From Salinarimonas ramus (GTDB taxonomy: Bacteria; Pseudomonadota; Alphaproteobacteria; Rhizobiales; Beijerinckiaceae), in NCBI RefSeq assembly GCF_014645695.1, contig NZ_BMMF01000002.1:376292-440291 (forward strand): a stretch of 64,000 bases of DNA. Reading direction: 5' to 3'. The position numbers and the translations under genes are program-made. Every line of letters starts with the position of its first letter. Within the stretch, counting starts at the first letter, position 1. The notes beneath the pieces were generated by a model that saw only the letters and a program-made list of their open reading frames with translations, was not told where the DNA came from and did not search any database. Below are positions 54,601 to 62,399 of this stretch, in pieces.

Positions 54601-54949
54601 GCCGTTCTCGGCCACCTCGATGATCGGCTTCATCGCGCTCGCGGGGATCATCGTGCGAAACTCGATCCTGCTCATCGACTTCATCCGCCACGCGGACCCC
54701 GCCGGGCGGACGCTGGTCGACGTGCTCGTCGAGGCGGGGGCGGTTCGCTTCAAGCCGATCCTGCTCACCGCGCTCGCCGCGATGATCGGGGCGGCGGTGA
54801 TCCTGTTCGACCCGATCTTCCAGGGGCTCGCCATCTCGCTGCTCTTCGGGCTGATCTCGTCCACGCTGTTGACGGTTCTGGTCATCCCGGCGATCTACGT
54901 GGCCATCAGGGGCGAGAGCGGGCCGACGACCACCGCGGTGCGGGGGTGA
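51689..54949 (+). CDS. RND multidrug/substrate efflux permease
   Basis: The 1086-residue inner-membrane pump has the usual 12 membrane segments and two large periplasmic loops: [29 protein letters not shown] at the start, proton-path segments near [25 protein letters not shown], and [26 protein letters not shown] in the second half. It exports small molecules by proton antiport. An unusual His-rich insert occupies about residues 517-537 ([19 protein letters not shown]), in the cytoplasmic loop between the two halves and partly made by a tandem 12-bp repeat. Substrate unknown; the family is of the AcrB/HAE type rather than heavy-metal CusA. Confidence 0.92.
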   Translation: [1086 protein letters not shown]

Positions 54950-54984
54950 ACGGCGGCCGGCGGGGAGCGGGGAGGAGACGATCG

Positions 54985-55593
54985 ATGCGACCGCCCTCCC
55001 CCACTCCCACCCCGGTCGACCCCTCGCCGGACCGTTGGCCGATGGTGCGCCCGGCGAGGCTCGAGACCGAGCGGCTCCTCCTGCGGCCCTGGCGCGACGC
55101 CGACCTCGCGCCCTTCGCCGCGCTCAACGCCGATGCGCGCGTGATGGAGCACTTCCCGAGCGTGCTCGATCGCCTCGACAGCGACGCGGCGGCGGGGCGC
55201 TTTCGAGCCGCCTATGCCAGACGCGGCTACGGGCTGTGGGCGGTGGAGGTGAAGGGTGGCGCGCCCTTCATCGGCTTCGCGGGGCTCGCGCCCGCGCCCG
55301 ACGATCTCCCCTTCGCACCCGCCATGGAGATCGGCTGGCGGCTCGCCGCGGATCATTGGGGCGTCGGCTACGCCACCGAGGCGGCGCGCGCGGCCCTCGC
55401 CTTCGCCTTCGAGCGCCTGCGCCTGCCCGAGATCGTCAGCTTCACGGTGCCCGAGAACGTCCGCTCCATCGCCGTGATGCGCAAGATCGGTCTCGCCCGC
55501 GACCCGGCGGGTGACTTCCTCATGCCGGCGCGACGGCCGGGACGCGTCGCGCGCCTGCACGTGCTCTACCGCCTGCGCCGTCCGGAAGGCTGA
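54985..55593 (+). CDS. GNAT-family N-acetyltransferase (RimJ-like)
   Basis: The 202-residue protein has the ribosomal-protein-acetyltransferase type start RPARLETERLLLRPWRDADLAPFAALNADARVMEHFP in two runs, the acetyl-CoA motif WRLAADHWGVGYATEAARAALAFAF and the closing VPENVRSIAVMRKIGL. It should acetylate an amino group; the substrate is not known. GGAGGAG precedes the ATG. The gene follows the efflux pump by 35 bases and may be cotranscribed. Confidence 0.88.
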   Translation: MRPPSPTPTPVDPSPDRWPMVRPARLETERLLLRPWRDADLAPFAALNADARVMEHFPSVLDRLDSDAAAGRFRAAYARRGYGLWAVEVKGGAPFIGFAGLAPAPDDLPFAPAMEIGWRLAADHWGVGYATEAARAALAFAFERLRLPEIVSFTVPENVRSIAVMRKIGLARDPAGDFLMPARRPGRVARLHVLYRLRRPEG

Positions 55594-55594
55594 G

Positions 55595-55888
55595 ATGGCG
55601 CGAAAGAAGACGGCGAAGACGCGCGCGCCCTGGGCGGACGAGGTGGGCGAGACCCTCCTCGTGCGCGTGACGCCAAAGGCCTCCGCCGAGCGCATCGCGC
55701 CGGAGCGCGACGAGACCGGCGCGCTCGTGCTGCGCGTCGCCGTCACCGCCGCGCCGGAGGACGGCAAGGCCAACGCCGCCGTCATCGCGCTCCTCGCCGA
55801 GGCGCTCGGCCTGCCGCGCTCGGCGCTCGCGATCGTACGCGGCGAGACGGCGCGCACGAAGACGATCCGCGTCGCGCACCGCCGCTGA
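55595..55888 (+). CDS. DUF167 (YggU) family protein
   Basis: The 97-residue protein has the whole DUF167 core: LLVRVTPKASAERIAPERD, then LVLRVAVTAAPEDGKANAAVIALLAEALGLPRSALAIVRGETARTKTIRV in two runs, with the hallmark APEDGKAN and G-x-x-x-R-x-K. Function is unknown though the fold is established. It starts one base after the stop of the acetyltransferase gene, so the two are cotranscribed. Confidence 0.9.
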   Translation: MARKKTAKTRAPWADEVGETLLVRVTPKASAERIAPERDETGALVLRVAVTAAPEDGKANAAVIALLAEALGLPRSALAIVRGETARTKTIRVAHRR

Positions 55889-55980
55889 TTCCCGATCGCT
55901 TTCGGATTTTATGCGGCGTCGCGACGCTTCCCCGTCGCATCTCGTGCGTTATCTTGGCGCTGGAGCCCGAGGAGGAACGC

Positions 55981-56724
55981 ATGACCGACGCCGCCACCAA
56001 GCCGGACCGCGACGCCATCGTCGAGGCGCTGATGGCGCTCGCCGCCGAGCGGCCGTGGGACGACATCGAGCTCGGCGACATCGTCGAGAAGGCCGGCATC
56101 ACGCTGGCCGCCTTCCGCGCCGCCTTTCCCTCGAAGGGCGCCGTGCTCGCGGCCTTCGCTCGCAAGATCGACATGGAGGTGCTCGACGGCACCACCGAGG
56201 AGCTCGCCGACGAGCCCGCCCGCGAGCGGCTCTTCGACGTCTACATGCGCCGCATCGATGCGCTCGCGCCCTACAAGACGGCGCTCAAGCGCATCAATTT
56301 CGCGGTGAGGCGGGACCCGATGACGCTGGCCGCGCTCAACCGCGTGGCATTGAATTCCCAGCGCTTCATGCTGGCGGCGGCGGGCATTCCTACCGAGGAT
56401 TCGCTCGGGCCCGTGCGCATCCAGGGCGCCGTGCTCGTCTTCGCCAACGTCATGGAGACCTGGTACGACGACGACAGCCCCGAGCTCGCCCGCACCATGG
56501 CGCGCCTCGACCGCGAGCTGAAGCGCGGCGAGCGCACGATGGAGCGCGTGGGCGACGCCGAGCGCATGCTCGCTCCCGTCCGAGCCCTCGCCGACGCCCT
56601 CCTCGACGGCGGCCGTCGCCTGCGCCGAGACGGCCTGCGCGGCCGCCGCCGCCGCGGCACGGACGACGAGGCGCCGCCCGCGGGCGCAGCGGGCGAGATG
56701 GAGGATCCGGCGGCGGCGATTTGA
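55981..56724 (+). CDS. TetR-family transcriptional regulator
   Basis: The 247-residue protein has a short TetR-type HTH: RDAIVEALMALAAERPWDDIELGDIVEKAGITLAAFRAAFPSKGAVLAAF in two runs, with helix 3 in ITLAAFRAAFPSK. The ligand domain is helical, and the C-terminal 45 residues are Arg-rich and then Ala/Gly-rich, probably disordered. A GAGGAGG ribosome site precedes the ATG at 55981. It may regulate the upstream efflux operon, but the genes between make that only a guess. It could instead be autoregulatory. Confidence 0.82.
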   Translation: MTDAATKPDRDAIVEALMALAAERPWDDIELGDIVEKAGITLAAFRAAFPSKGAVLAAFARKIDMEVLDGTTEELADEPARERLFDVYMRRIDALAPYKTALKRINFAVRRDPMTLAALNRVALNSQRFMLAAAGIPTEDSLGPVRIQGAVLVFANVMETWYDDDSPELARTMARLDRELKRGERTMERVGDAERMLAPVRALADALLDGGRRLRRDGLRGRRRRGTDDEAPPAGAAGEMEDPAAAI

Positions 56725-56891
56725 GCCTGGCGAGGGGCGCGGCAGGATTATTCACGCCTTCGTCCCCCTTCCCATGCGTCCGGCGCAGGTCTCCCCTTGC
56801 GGCAGGGCTGCGGAATCGGGACAATGGCGCCAAAGCAGGCAGCCGTGTTCCCCGAGCCGATCCCCGGCGACGGCCGCTGGAGGGCGTGGCG

Positions 56892-57782
56892 TTGGATTGG
56901 GACAAGATCAGGATCTTCTTCACCGTCGCGGAGGCGGGCTCGTTCACCCGCGCCGGCGAGGATCTCGGGCTGAGCCAGTCGGCGGTGAGCCGGCAGATCA
57001 GCGCGCTCGAGCGCGACCTGCGCGCGCCGCTCTTCCACCGCCACGCGCGCGGCCTGCTGCTGACCGAGCAGGGCGATCTCCTGTTTCGCGCCGCGCGCGA
57101 CATGAAGATGCGCCTCGAGACCACCCGCGCGCGCCTCACCGAGACGGCCGAGCGCCCCTCGGGCGACCTGAAGGTGACGACGACGGTGGGCCTCGGCTCG
57201 CTGTGGCTCACCCAGCGCCTGCCCGAATTCTTCGACCTCTATCCCGAGATCCGCGTGGAGCTCATCCTCTCCAACGAGGAGCTAGACCTCGCCATGCGCG
57301 AGGCGGACGTCGCGATCCGCCTGCGCCAGCCGACGCAGCCGGACCTGATCCAGCGCCGGCTCTTCACGGTGCACTTCCACATCTACGCCTCGACGGGCTA
57401 CATCAAGCAGTTCGGCGAGCCCAAGACGCTGGCGGATCTCGACAACCACCGGCTCCTCGCCTTCGGCGGCGACCAGCCCTCCTACCTGCTGGCGGTGCAC
57501 TGGCTCTCGACGGCGGGGCGGGACGTGCGCAATCCGCGCCCCTACCATTGCGTGATCAACAACATCTCGGGGCTCAAGACTGCGGTGGAGAGCGGCGCCG
57601 GCATCGCCGTGCTGCCGGACTACGTCGCGGACCAGGACAACGGCCTCGAGCAGATCCTGCGGGACGTCGAGATGCCCTCCCTCGATTCGTACCTCGTCTA
57701 CGCGGAGGAGATGCGCCAGGTGGCGCGGGTGCAGGTGTTCCGGGACTTCCTGGTCTCGAAGGCGCAACGCTGGGCTTACTGA
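56892..57782 (+). CDS. LysR-family transcriptional regulator
   Basis: The 296-residue regulator starts DWDKIRIFFTVAEAGSFTRAGEDLGLSQSAVSRQISALERDL, a normal LysR winged HTH, given here in continuous order of helices 1-3; the effector domain has PSGDLKVTTTVGLGSLWLTQ, READVAIRLRQPTQPD and GAGIAVLPDYVA. It starts at TTG (56892), seven bases after GGAGGG; the GTG at 56886 is too close to that site. This type is common in alphaproteobacteria and its target is often unknown. The region after it holds an inverted repeat and a candidate small RNA. Confidence 0.88.
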   Translation: MDWDKIRIFFTVAEAGSFTRAGEDLGLSQSAVSRQISALERDLRAPLFHRHARGLLLTEQGDLLFRAARDMKMRLETTRARLTETAERPSGDLKVTTTVGLGSLWLTQRLPEFFDLYPEIRVELILSNEELDLAMREADVAIRLRQPTQPDLIQRRLFTVHFHIYASTGYIKQFGEPKTLADLDNHRLLAFGGDQPSYLLAVHWLSTAGRDVRNPRPYHCVINNISGLKTAVESGAGIAVLPDYVADQDNGLEQILRDVEMPSLDSYLVYAEEMRQVARVQVFRDFLVSKAQRWAY

Positions 57783-57813
57783 GTCGCCTCATAACGAGCA
57801 TGACGCGCGGAAC

Positions 57814-57839
57814 TGCAACTCTGAGCAAAGAGAGTTGCA
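57814..57839 (+). terminator. Perfect 9-bp inverted repeat after the LysR gene
   Basis: TGCAACTCT (57814-57822) and AGAGTTGCA (57831-57839) pair perfectly around GAGCAAAG. It begins 31 bases after the LysR stop. No T run follows, so it may be a weak terminator, an mRNA 3' end, or a binding site. Confidence 0.45.
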
Positions 57840-57913
57840 CGATACGGTCGGCTAGGGCGGCTTGGCCCCGCGAGGTATGCAACGGACGCAAGGGTGCGTC
57901 TCGTCGGTGTGCA

Positions 57914-57942
57914 TTGCAAAAAGGCAGCGTGCCCTCCATATC
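57914..57942 (+). promoter_or_regulatory. Sigma70-type promoter of the candidate small RNA
   Basis: TTGCAA (57914-57919) and CATATC (57937-57942) are exactly 17 bases apart. No protein start follows on this strand before the terminator at 58053, so the transcript would be non-coding. Confidence 0.5.
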
Positions 57943-57948
57943 GGCAGT

Positions 57949-58087
57949 GGCTGAAGGCGATGGAGCCGCTAGTCCTCCCGGCGGCGTTCCATTTCGGCCG
58001 TTCCCCTCTGGAGGGTTTCGACACTCCCAGTCGAAGCTCGACAACCTTGAAAGGCCGCTTCCGCAAGTCGGAAGCGGCCCTTTTTTT
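57949..58087 (+). ncRNA. Candidate small regulatory RNA with anti-Shine-Dalgarno loop
   Basis: Between the promoter-like pair at 57914-57942 and the terminator ending at 58087 lie about 140 bases without a protein frame on this strand. It can fold as a hairpin GCCGC/GCGGC (57965-57969 with 57981-57985), extended by TGGA/TCCA, whose loop exposes TCCTCCC at 57973-57979, complementary to ribosome binding sites. A second small hairpin GTCGA-AGC-TCGAC follows near 58031, and then the terminator. Such loop CCUCC motifs mark several alphaproteobacterial sRNA families. Assignment is by layout only; it could also be an unusual 3' leader of nothing else. Confidence 0.45.
58053..58087 (+). terminator. 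Strong Rho-independent terminator
   Basis: GGCCGCTTCCG (58053-58063) pairs perfectly with CGGAAGCGGCC (58069-58079) around CAAGT and is followed by C and seven T (58081-58087). It is the best intrinsic terminator in the window. On the opposite strand the T run is only three bases, so it works mainly on the plus strand. Confidence 0.85.
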
Positions 58088-58125
58088 GCGCCGGCGCGGA
58101 CGCGGCCCGGTGCGCGGGCCGCGAC

Positions 58126-59082
58126 TCACATGAAGAGCCGCTCGCCCTCCATGCCCTCGTAGAGCGAGGCCACCCACTCGCCGTAGCCGTTGTAGATGAC
58201 CGTTGGGCGCTCCTCGTCGGTGCCGAGCATGCGCTCCGTCGCCTGGCTCCAGCGCGGATGGGGCACTTCCGGGTTCACGTTGGCCCAGAAGCCGTATTCC
58301 TGCGCGGCGAGCTCCTCCCAGAAGGAGACCGGGCGCTCGTCCGTGAAGGTGACGCGCACGATCGACTTGATCGACTTGAAGCCGTACTTCCACGGCAGCG
58401 CGAGGCGGATCGGCGCGCCGAACTGCTCGTCGAGCGGCTTGCCGTAGATGCCGGTGACGAGGAAGGCGAGCTCGTTCGTCGCCTCCTCCATCGTTACGCC
58501 CTCGACGTAGGGCCACGGATACCAGCTCTGGCGCTGGCCCGAGGCGACGTCCGGGTTCATGAAGGTCTCGAAGCGCAGGTAGCGCGCCGAGGAGAGCGGG
58601 CGGGCCATTTCAACGAGATCGGCCAGCGGGAAGCCCGTCCACGGCACCGCCATGGCCCAGGCCTCGACGCAGCGCAGGCGGTAGAGCCGCTCCTCAAGCG
58701 TCATGGCGCGCACGAGCTCGTCGATGTCGATCGTGCGCTCCTCCTCCACCATGCCGTCGACGACGATCGACCACGGCCGCGTCTCGAGCCGCTGCGCGGC
58801 GGCGGCGACACGCTTGGAAGAGCCGAACTCGTAGAAGTTGTTGTAGTTGGAGGCCACCGCCTCCTCCGTCACCGGCCGGTCGAGGGTGAAGCGCGGGTCT
58901 TGCGGCGCGGGGTAGAGATCCGCCGTCGGGTCGCTCTCTTGGGCCTGCGCCAATCGCGGCAGCGCGGCAGCGCCGATCATGCCGGCACCGCCGGCCATCA
59001 GGCTGCGCCGGCTCAGCCAGACGCTCTCGGGGGTGGCGGCGCTCTCGGGCAGCTCCCAGCCGCGGGGTCGCTTGATCAACAT
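58126..59082 (-). CDS. msrP: Periplasmic methionine sulfoxide reductase, molybdopterin subunit MsrP (YedY)
   Basis: The 318-residue protein has a twin-arginine signal (SRRSLMAGGAGMIGAAALPRLAQA, residues 24-47) and the sulfite-oxidase fold, with molybdenum-binding C138 in YRLRCVEAWAMAVPWTGFPL, SSARYLRFETFMNPD and RLALPWKYGFKSIKSIVRV. It reduces methionine sulfoxide in periplasmic proteins. Electrons normally come from the haem membrane protein MsrQ, whose gene is not next to it here. GGAG eight bases before the ATG at 59082 supports this start; an ATG five codons upstream is possible. Confidence 0.94.
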   Translation of the reverse strand: MLIKRPRGWELPESAATPESVWLSRRSLMAGGAGMIGAAALPRLAQAQESDPTADLYPAPQDPRFTLDRPVTEEAVASNYNNFYEFGSSKRVAAAAQRLETRPWSIVVDGMVEEERTIDIDELVRAMTLEERLYRLRCVEAWAMAVPWTGFPLADLVEMARPLSSARYLRFETFMNPDVASGQRQSWYPWPYVEGVTMEEATNELAFLVTGIYGKPLDEQFGAPIRLALPWKYGFKSIKSIVRVTFTDERPVSFWEELAAQEYGFWANVNPEVPHPRWSQATERMLGTDEERPTVIYNGYGEWVASLYEGMEGERLFM

Positions 59083-59297
59083 GGATGCACTCCTCATGAC
59101 TGTGCGTGAGGGTCGACCTGGAACGCGGGCGTCGCAAGTCAAACCTTCGCGGGCGAAGTCAAACCTTCGCGAGAGGCGGCGCCCGAAGACGGCGCCTGCG
59201 GCTGGGCGCCAACCCGCCTCGCGCACCTTTGCGCTTCCTCTTCGCGGTGAGGACGCGCTACGTTTCGCGACCCGTCGCCGCAGGAGCAGAGCCCACC

Positions 59298-60068
59298 ATG
59301 TCCGCAACCTTCCGCCTCGCCGAGCGTCTCGCCGAGAACCGGCCCCTCGTCTCCGCCTGGTGCGGCATGCCCACGCCCGAGACCGCGGGGCTGCTCGCGG
59401 CGGAGGCGTTCGACGCGGTGACGCTCGACATGCAGCACGGCGCCATCGACTTCCGCGAGGTGCTGCAGGCGATCCCGCTCGTCGCCGCGCACGGCAAGCC
59501 GACGGTGGTGCGCGTGCCGGTGGGCGCCTTCGCCACCGCCTCGCGGGTGCTCGACGCAGGAGCTGCGGGCATCATCGCGCCGATGATCAACAGCGTCGCG
59601 GACGCGCGCGCGCTCGTCGCCTACACCAAGTTCCCGCCGGTGGGCGAGCGTTCCTGGGGTCCCGCCGGCGCGCTCGCGCTCAACGGCCTGCAGCCGCCGC
59701 AGTACTTCCAGCGCGCCAACGACGCCGTCATGGTGCTGGCCATGGTGGAGACCCGCGCCGCCCTCGACATCGTCGACGAGATCCTCGCGGTCGACGGGCT
59801 CGACGGCATCTTCATCGGCCCCGCCGACCTCTCGATCACGCTCTCGGGCGGGGCGGGCGTGAACCCGGCCGCGCCGGAGGTCGACGAGGCGCTCGACCAT
59901 GCGCTGGCGCGCACCCGCGCCGCCGGCAAGCGCATCGGCGTCTACGCGCACATCCCGGAGCGCGCGGCGCTGTTCAAGTCCAAGGGCTTCGATTTCGTGG
60001 CCGCGAGCTCCGATGCGAACTTCATGCGTGCAGGCGCGCGGGCGCTGCTGGGCGGGCTCGCGGGCTGA
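59298..60068 (+). CDS. HpcH/HpaI aldolase-family protein
   Basis: The 256-residue protein has the class II pyruvate aldolase features: SAWCGMPTPETAGLLAAEAFDAVTLDMQHGAIDFREVLQ in two runs (with the metal-binding Asp/His region in DMQHG), VRVPVGAFATASRVLDAGAAGIIAPMINS, the Glu of VLAMVETRAAL and the FIGPADLSITLS motif. It should reversibly join pyruvate and an aldehyde, as in 4-hydroxy-2-oxo acid breakdown. The exact substrate is unknown. It is separate in kind from the CitE-like lyase of this window. Confidence 0.87.
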   Translation: MSATFRLAERLAENRPLVSAWCGMPTPETAGLLAAEAFDAVTLDMQHGAIDFREVLQAIPLVAAHGKPTVVRVPVGAFATASRVLDAGAAGIIAPMINSVADARALVAYTKFPPVGERSWGPAGALALNGLQPPQYFQRANDAVMVLAMVETRAALDIVDEILAVDGLDGIFIGPADLSITLSGGAGVNPAAPEVDEALDHALARTRAAGKRIGVYAHIPERAALFKSKGFDFVAASSDANFMRAGARALLGGLAG

Positions 60069-60205
60069 CGGGTCCGGCGAGGCGGGTCACGCGCTGCGGG
60101 TCTGTGGATTTCTTCTCGGACCGGTCTTCCATCCGTCACGATTCCGGCGCAACGCTCGCGCGACAGGCCGCGCGGACGAACGACGCGGCTCCGGAGACGA
60201 AGCTC

Positions 60206-62182
60206 ATGACCCGCACGCCCCTCCTCACCCGCCGCTCCTTCCTGGCGGGCGCCGCCGCGACGACCGGTGCGCTCGCGACGATGCATCCGTTCTCCCTGCG
60301 CGCGCAGGCGAACACGGCGCATCTGCGCGTGATGGAGACGACGGACCTCCACGTCCACGTCTTTCCTTACGATTACTATGCCGACAAGCCGGTCGACACG
60401 CTCGGCCTCTCGCGCACCGCGGCCCATTTCCGCGCGATCCGCGCCGAGGCGACGAACGCGATCCTCGTCGACAACGGCGACTTCCTGCAGGGCAACCCGA
60501 TGGGCGACTACATCGCCTACGAGCGCGGCATGAAGGCGGGTGACACGCACCCGATCGTCGCGGCCATGAACGTGCTCGGCTACGACGCCGGCACGCTCGG
60601 CAACCACGAGTTCAACTACGGCCTCTCCTTCCTGGAGAGCACGCTCGCCGGCGCGAACTTCCCCGTCGTGTGCGCCAACGTCGCCTCGGGCGCGCTCGCG
60701 AGCGACCCGCGCGCGGACCGCACGTTCGTGAAGCCGTACGTGATCCTCGATCGCACGGTGACGGACGGCGCGGGCGTCGCTCATCCGATCAAGATCGGCC
60801 TCATCGGCTTCGTGCCGCCCCAGATCATGAACTGGGACAAGCGCCATCTCGAGGGCAACGTCGCCGCGCGCGACATCGTCCAGGCGGCGCGCGCCTACGT
60901 CCCGCAGATGCGCGAGGAGGGCGCGCAGATCGTCATCGCCCTCTCGCATTCGGGCATCGACCCCTCCGCCGGGGACGGCGCGGAGAACGCGGCGCTGCTG
61001 CTGGCCGGGATCGAGGGGATCGACGCGCTCGTGCTGGGCCACCAGCATCTCGTCTTTCCGGGCGAGAGCTTCGTCGACATGGCCGGGGTGGATGCCGGCG
61101 CGGGGACGCTGCGCGGCAAGCCCGCGGCCATGGGCGGCTTCTGGGGCTCGCATCTGGGCGTCCTCGACCTGATGCTGGAGCGCACCGCGGACGGCTGGCG
61201 CATCGCCGCCTCGACCTCCGAGGCGCGCCCGATCTCCAAGCGCAACGAGGACCGCTCGATCACCGCGCTGGTCTCGGACGAGGCGGACGTGCTCGCGGCC
61301 GCGCAGGCGGAGCACGAGGCGACGCTCGCCTATGTCCGCCGCCCCGTCGGCGAGACGGCGGCGCCGCTCCACTCCTATTTCGCGCTGGTCGCCGACGATC
61401 CGTCGGTGCAGGTCGTGAGCCAGGCGCAGACCTGGTACATCGCGCAGATGATGCAGGGCACCGAGTGGGAGGGCCTGCCCATCCTCTCCGCGGCGGCGCC
61501 CTTCAAGGCGGGCGGCCGCGGGGGGCCGGAATACTACACGGACGTCCCCGTGGGCCCCGTCGCCATCAAGAACGTGGCCGACCTCTACCTCTATCCGAAC
61601 ACCGTGCGCGCCATCGTCGTCGAGGGCGCGACGGTGAAGGAGTGGCTCGAGATGTCGGCGGGCATGTTCAACCAGGTCGCGCCCGGCGAGGCCGACCAGG
61701 TGCTGATCAACCCCGACTTCCCGAGCTACAATTTCGACGTCATCGACGGGGTGACCTACGAGATCGACCTGACTGAGCCCGCGAAGTACGACGCGAAGGG
61801 CGAGGTGGTGAACCCGGACGCCGCGCGCATCGTGAACCTCGCCTTCGAGGGCAGGCCCGTCGACCCGGCCGAGCGCTTCGTCGTGGCGACGAACAATTAC
61901 CGCGCGGGAGGCGGCGGCAACTTCCCCGGCGTGACCGAGGACAAGGTCGTCTTCGTCGGGCCCGACACGAACCGCGACGTCCTCGTGCGCTACATCGTCG
62001 AGCAGGGCACGATCGACCCGCGGGCGGACGCGAACTGGCGCTTCGCCCCGGTCCCGGGCGCGACCGTCCTGTTCGACACCGGCCCGAAGGCGCGCGACCT
62101 CGTGGCCGAGGTCACGGGCGTCGCCATCGAGCCCGCCGGCGACGGCGAGAACGGCTTCGCGCGTTTCCGCATCACGCTGTGA
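60206..62182 (+). CDS. cpdB: Periplasmic 2',3'-cyclic-nucleotide phosphodiesterase/3'-nucleotidase (CpdB-like)
   Basis: The 658-residue protein has a twin-arginine-like signal (TRRSFLAGAAATTGALATMH) and the metallophosphoesterase motifs METTDLHVHVFPYDYY, VDNGDFLQGNPMGDY, TLGNHEFNYGL, ALSHSGID and VLGHQHLVFPGE, followed by the C-terminal nucleotidase domain with NNYRAGGGGNFPG. It hydrolyses 2',3'-cyclic nucleotides and 3'-nucleotides for nutrient recovery. The ATG at 60206 fits the signal peptide. It precedes the dnaN promoter region. Confidence 0.92.
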   Translation: MTRTPLLTRRSFLAGAAATTGALATMHPFSLRAQANTAHLRVMETTDLHVHVFPYDYYADKPVDTLGLSRTAAHFRAIRAEATNAILVDNGDFLQGNPMGDYIAYERGMKAGDTHPIVAAMNVLGYDAGTLGNHEFNYGLSFLESTLAGANFPVVCANVASGALASDPRADRTFVKPYVILDRTVTDGAGVAHPIKIGLIGFVPPQIMNWDKRHLEGNVAARDIVQAARAYVPQMREEGAQIVIALSHSGIDPSAGDGAENAALLLAGIEGIDALVLGHQHLVFPGESFVDMAGVDAGAGTLRGKPAAMGGFWGSHLGVLDLMLERTADGWRIAASTSEARPISKRNEDRSITALVSDEADVLAAAQAEHEATLAYVRRPVGETAAPLHSYFALVADDPSVQVVSQAQTWYIAQMMQGTEWEGLPILSAAAPFKAGGRGGPEYYTDVPVGPVAIKNVADLYLYPNTVRAIVVEGATVKEWLEMSAGMFNQVAPGEADQVLINPDFPSYNFDVIDGVTYEIDLTEPAKYDAKGEVVNPDAARIVNLAFEGRPVDPAERFVVATNNYRAGGGGNFPGVTEDKVVFVGPDTNRDVLVRYIVEQGTIDPRADANWRFAPVPGATVLFDTGPKARDLVAEVTGVAIEPAGDGENGFARFRITL

Positions 62183-62399
62183 GGCCCGGCACCGCCCCGC
62201 GGGGAGGTCGGCGAGCGCAGCGAGACGGGTGGGGGCGAGAAGCGCCGGCCGCTCGCCCCCTCCGGTCCGCCTTCTGTGCATCGCCGCATCGTCGCCCTTG
62301 CGTTCCCGGTGCGGCTTCGCCAATCTGCGCTCCCTGTCGACTGCGCCCGCGACGCTCTGGTAGCGCCGCGGGCGCCATTGCCGAAAATCGGGTTTCGCC

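Noticed and set aside
62183-62399. Replication origin before dnaN
   Set aside because: No cluster of DnaA boxes and no AT-rich unwinding segment; dnaA itself is not adjacent.
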